A stretch of 64,000 bases of DNA from Saccharothrix espanaensis DSM 44229 (GTDB lineage Bacteria > Actinomycetota > Actinomycetes > Mycobacteriales > Pseudonocardiaceae): positions 5,766,001-5,830,000 of the forward strand of contig NC_019673.1 of the NCBI RefSeq assembly GCF_000328705.1, given 5' to 3'. Numbering within the stretch: position 1 is the first letter of the stretch; the number at the start of each line of letters is the position of its first letter. The translations under genes and the position numbers were made by a program. A model generated the notes under the pieces. The model was not told the DNA's origin, did not search any database, and was given only the letters and a program-made list of their open reading frames with translations. Positions 61,078 through 64,000 of the stretch are shown here, one piece after another.

Positions 61078-61997
61078 CCCCGCCCGACGAGCCGGCGCAC
61101 CAGCACGGCGTTGACCGCCGCGAACACCGCGCACAGCAGGAAGAGCACCCACGAGATGGTGGCGGCGTACCCGGCGTCGAAGCGCTCGAACCCGTTCTCG
61201 TACAAGTACATGACCAGGGTCTGGAACTGCCGGTCGTTGCCGCCCGTCACGCCGCGGTCGACCAGGCCACCGCCGAACAGGCGCGGCTCGGCGAACAGCT
61301 GGAGCCCGCCGATCGCCGACACCACCACCGTGAACAGCAGGGTGGGCCGGATGCCGGGCAGGGTCACCGACCGGAACGTCCGCAACCGCGACGCGCCGTC
61401 GAGCGCGGCGGCCTCGTACAACTCCCGCGGCACGGTCCGCATGGCCGCGAGGTAGATCAGCGCGTTGTAGCCGGTCCACCGCCAGATCACCATGATCGCG
61501 ACGCCCAGGTGCGCCGACCACGCGTGCGCCTGCCAGTCCAGCGGGTCCGCGCCGAGCCACGACAGCACCCAGGCCGCGAACCCCTGGTCACGTCCCAGCA
61601 ACTGGGTGAACACCAGCGCGACCGCCACCACCGGCACCACGTTGGGCAGCAGCACGACCGCGTGCCACGCCGTGCGCGCGCGTTGCGGCCGGTTGAGCAA
61701 CACCGCGATCCCCAGCGCCGCGACGATCTGCGGCACGGTGGACACGACGAAGATGCTCGCGGTGTTGGCCAGCGCGTTGTAGAAGTGCGGATCGGCGAGC
61801 AGCTCGGCGTAGTTGGCCAGGCCGGTGAACCGGACCGCTCCGAGGAGCAGGTCCCAGCGGTGCAACGACATCCACGCCGTGCGCAGCAGCGGGTACAGGC
61901 CGAACACCGCGAACAGCAGGAAGAACGGGGCCACGAAGAGGTAGGGCGCGATCCGCTCGCCGGGGCGGGGGGCACGGCGGCTACCGGAGGGCGTCAC
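61074..61997 (-). CDS. Carbohydrate ABC permease (MalF/CebF-like)
   Basis: A 307-residue permease with about six helices, opening with PYLFVAPFFLLFAVFGLYPLLRTAWMSL, the usual MalF-class start. The EAA loop is YEAAALDGASRLRTFRSVTLPGIRP. An external loop near TGGNDRQFQTLVMYLYENGF precedes the last helix. It forms the channel with the MalG-like partner. The GTG at 61997 lies inside the end of the binding-protein gene (17-base overlap); the stop overlaps the partner's start. No unusual features. Confidence 0.9.
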   Translation of the reverse strand: MTPSGSRRAPRPGERIAPYLFVAPFFLLFAVFGLYPLLRTAWMSLHRWDLLLGAVRFTGLANYAELLADPHFYNALANTASIFVVSTVPQIVAALGIAVLLNRPQRARTAWHAVVLLPNVVPVVAVALVFTQLLGRDQGFAAWVLSWLGADPLDWQAHAWSAHLGVAIMVIWRWTGYNALIYLAAMRTVPRELYEAAALDGASRLRTFRSVTLPGIRPTLLFTVVVSAIGGLQLFAEPRLFGGGLVDRGVTGGNDRQFQTLVMYLYENGFERFDAGYAATISWVLFLLCAVFAAVNAVLVRRLVGRG

Positions 61998-63246
61998 GGG
62001 CTTCGCGGACTGCCTGCTCCCACGCCTGCTCGACGGTCTGCGCGCCGTCCTCGACGCGTCCGAGCGCCCGCCCGAACACCGGTCGCACGTCGGCGTCGCG
62101 CACGCCCCGGTGGTTGGGCCGCACGGTGTCGGACGAGGCGGCGAACAGCTTGCCCAGCGGTGCCTCGCCGAAGTACGGGTCCTTGTGCTCCAGCACCGCG
62201 GGATCGCGGTACACCTCGGGCTGGCTGGGCAGTATGCCGTCGCGCACGAACAGCTTCCGCTGCTGCTCCGGGGCGGTGAGCCACTCCGCCAACCGGTAGG
62301 CCTCCTGCTGGTGCGCGCCCTGCGCGGGCACCGTCAGGTAGGAGCCGCCCCAGTTGCCGCCGCCGCCCGGGACAGCGGTGACGTCCCACTTGCCCGCACC
62401 GCCGGGGCCGGCCGCCTCCTTGATCTGGGCGAGCATCCACGCCGGGCAGGTGACGGTGGCGAAGCCGCCCTGGTTGAGCGCGGCGTTCCAGGGCTGCGTG
62501 AACGTGGCCACCTTCGCCGTGCGCCCCTTGGCCCCGAGCGCGCCCGCGAGGACGAACGCCCGCTTCACGTTGGGGTTCACGTCGGCGATGAAGGAGTCGT
62601 CGGCCTTGGCGAAGTAGTTCTCCTCCGCCTGGTTGATCACCGCCGTGTAGACGGTGTTCACCGAGTCGGCGAACCGGCTGTCGGCGACGCGCCCGGCGAA
62701 CAGGTCCGCGACGCCCGCGTAGTCCTCCCACGTCGGCCACAGGGCGGCGACCCGGTCCCGGTCGGTGGGCAGGCCGGCGCGTTCGAACAGGTCGCGCCGG
62801 TAGCACATGGCCAGGCCGCCCATGTCGGTCCCGAGGCCCAGCACGGACTTCCCGTCGTCGGAGACGCCCTGCGCCCACTTCCACGGCACCCACCGCTCGC
62901 GCAGCCGGTCCGCGCCGAACCGGGACAGGTCGGCCAGCCGGTCGGTCGACCTGCGCAGCCGGGGCATGTACTGCTCCTCGACCGCGACCACGTCGGCCGC
63001 GCCCCGCCCGGCGGACAGGGCGGTGATCAGGCCCTTGTGGTGGTTCTCGTAGTCGGTGACCCGGCCGACGACCTCCACCTCCGGGTGCGCCCGCTCGTAC
63101 TCCTCGAACAGCGGCCCGTAGCCGAACTCGCCGAACGTGGCCACGGTGAGCCGGAGCCGACCGTCCGCGTCCGCGTCCGCGCCGCACCCGGCGACCGCCA
63201 AGACCAACGCCACGACCAGCCACAGTGCTCGACCCGCCCGCTGCAT
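61981..63246 (-). CDS. Sugar-binding lipoprotein of ABC transporter
   Basis: A 421-residue extracellular solute-binding protein (family 1). The signal peptide ends in a lipobox (VLAVAGC, Cys21), so the protein is lipid-anchored at the outer face of the membrane. The mature protein has the LTVATFGEFGYGPLFEEYERAHPEVEV start and a WPTWEDYAGVADLF segment usual for sugar-binding proteins. ATG at 63246 follows GGGAGGAG. It is the first gene of the binding protein-permease-permease-glucosidase operon. Oligosaccharide (beta-glucoside) ligand is inferred from the GH1 gene; no CebR-type palindrome was found upstream. Confidence 0.9.
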   Translation of the reverse strand: MQRAGRALWLVVALVLAVAGCGADADADGRLRLTVATFGEFGYGPLFEEYERAHPEVEVVGRVTDYENHHKGLITALSAGRGAADVVAVEEQYMPRLRRSTDRLADLSRFGADRLRERWVPWKWAQGVSDDGKSVLGLGTDMGGLAMCYRRDLFERAGLPTDRDRVAALWPTWEDYAGVADLFAGRVADSRFADSVNTVYTAVINQAEENYFAKADDSFIADVNPNVKRAFVLAGALGAKGRTAKVATFTQPWNAALNQGGFATVTCPAWMLAQIKEAAGPGGAGKWDVTAVPGGGGNWGGSYLTVPAQGAHQQEAYRLAEWLTAPEQQRKLFVRDGILPSQPEVYRDPAVLEHKDPYFGEAPLGKLFAASSDTVRPNHRGVRDADVRPVFGRALGRVEDGAQTVEQAWEQAVREARDALR

Positions 63247-63362
63247 CACGACTCCTCCCGCGCCCTCCAGGTGCGCCCATCGTCGTACCGGCACCGCCGG
63301 CGGGACCGGGTCGTGCGCGGTGTCTGCCCTTCCTCACCCGATGGTTGCCCGAAAGGGCCGGC

Positions 63363-63530
63363 TCACCCCGCGCGGACCCGCCGGTTCCACTCGTCGAGCA
63401 ACGCGTCGATCCAGGCCGCCAGCAGCCCGGCGGTCGCCGCGTCCCCGCACGTGAGGGCGTGCCGCCGCTCGGCCCCGGCGCTGGTCAGCTCGCCGACCAG
63501 GTCCAGCGCCCGCAGTTCCGGCCCGGTCAC
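63363..63530 (-). CDS. Small unknown protein (55 aa)
   Basis: A 55-residue helical protein (TGPELRALDLVGELTSAG, then DAATAGLLAAWIDALLDEWNRRV). GTG at 63530 overlaps the stop of the 113-aa gene (GTGA), so it is translationally coupled and likely works with that product. No family is recognised. It ends about 115 bases before the start of the sugar-transport operon and is transcribed in the same direction. Confidence 0.5.
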   Translation of the reverse strand: MTGPELRALDLVGELTSAGAERRHALTCGDAATAGLLAAWIDALLDEWNRRVRAG

Positions 63531-63868
63531 GCGCGCCCCGACGCGATCCGGAACGCCTCGACGTACTTGGGCAGCTCCACCAGCGCGCGCTCCCACGTGT
63601 CGGCGGCGATCTGCCCGGCGAACACCGCGTCCACCGCGAGGCGGTCCACCTCCGGTCCGATCCCGCCGGCCTGGCGCAGCCGCCGGGACAGCTCCGCCCG
63701 GCGCACCCTGACCCGGATCACCTCCAGGGTGCGCTCCAGTTCGGCGACGACCCGGTCGGCTTGCTCCGGCGACAACACCAACCGCCCCTCCCTGGCCAGT
63801 TCGAGCAGCAGGTCGCCGACGAACCCCTCGGGCGCGCCGTGCGCGTTCCGCTCGGATCGCATCTCCAC
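63527..63868 (-). CDS. Unknown 113-aa helical protein
   Basis: A 113-residue, almost entirely helical, charged protein. An N-terminal tail is followed by EGFVGDLLLELAREGRLVLSPEQADRVVAELERTLEVIRVRVR, and a second helical part ends AADTWERALVELPKYVEAF. No domain is recognised; size and helical content suit a small regulatory or assembly protein. The GTG at 63868 follows GGAGG by four bases; an ATG two codons later is an alternative. It forms a bicistron with the 55-aa gene. Upstream sequence to the window end shows no further gene. Confidence 0.6.
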   Translation of the reverse strand: MEMRSERNAHGAPEGFVGDLLLELAREGRLVLSPEQADRVVAELERTLEVIRVRVRRAELSRRLRQAGGIGPEVDRLAVDAVFAGQIAADTWERALVELPKYVEAFRIASGRA

Positions 63869-64000
63869 CGCACCTCCGCACGGGACCGACGACGTGCCAC
63901 GAGCCCATCACGTGGCCGCCGCGACGCCAAGGACCGCGGCCGGGTTCTGCCCGTCCGTACCCTCTCCGCTGCCTGCACCACCGGAAGTTCCCGTGCGCCG

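Noticed and set aside
63247..63362. CebR-type operator before the sugar-transport operon
   Set aside because: The expected TGGGAGCGCTCCCA palindrome is not present; no alternative dyad was convincing.

Overview
This is a gene-dense, very GC-rich actinobacterial chromosome segment. GTG and TTG starts are frequent and 4-bp ATGA/GTGA stop-start overlaps are common. It carries three giant SARP-type regulators, ESX/WXG100-like genes, tandem RNHCP proteins and a Streptomyces-like contractile injection locus. Together these suggest a filamentous actinomycete, probably Pseudonocardiales (Saccharothrix/Lentzea/Actinosynnema-like); the genus is an inference. No rRNA, tRNA, CRISPR array or intact mobile element was seen.

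Left part (1-36.6 kb), accessory and patchy. A tail-anchored small protein, an unknown 553-aa membrane protein and a broken SARP-type regulator are followed by a TY-Chap-like pair and a divergent ArsR/His-tailed MFS pair. Next is a three-gene, overlapping SpoIIE phosphatase / cobalamin-binding / STAS operon (6.9-10.0 kb) that looks like a light- or B12-sensing partner-switch module. A MerR regulator, a four-gene overlapping ESX-like operon (11.7-14.0 kb), a SARP-NB-ARC-TPR regulator, a truncated MFS gene and a BrkB/YihY protein follow. Then come chrA coupled to an ArsR-arsenate-reductase-like fusion, a DoxX-like protein with a YncE-like propeller, two RNHCP proteins, an imine-reductase-like enzyme with a divergent MerR, a WD40 gene remnant, a secreted protein pair, an IS5-type transposase remnant and two more giant SARP regulators (28.9-32.1 and 33.2-36.6 kb).

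Central part (36.7-58.8 kb). This is a complete-looking extracellular-type contractile injection system (eCIS; phage-tail-like particle) transcribed right to left. The order is LuxR regulator, secreted TolB-like propeller protein, DUF4255 cap protein, AAA+ ATPase, sheath, inner tube, assembly protein, small DUF6760-like protein, 993-aa disordered protein, second tube protein, LysM tube/baseplate protein, VgrG-like spike, PAAR tip, gp25, baseplate J, tail protein I, and a zinc-ribbon/TM/glycan-binding-like protein. A second 208-aa LuxR protein closes the locus. A membrane protein with a Gly-Gln repeat is divergent from the first LuxR gene. No tail fibre gene and no obvious helical tape-measure gene are present, which fits a Streptomyces-like, probably intracellularly acting particle.

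Right part (58.9-64 kb). A GH1 beta-glucosidase sits with a carbohydrate ABC transporter (lipoprotein binding protein plus two permeases; no ATPase gene in the window), as in cellobiose/beta-glucoside uptake operons. Two small unknown overlapping genes follow at the edge.

Starts were chosen from Shine-Dalgarno sequences and stop-start overlaps. Family names come from recognition of motifs by eye, not from database searches.
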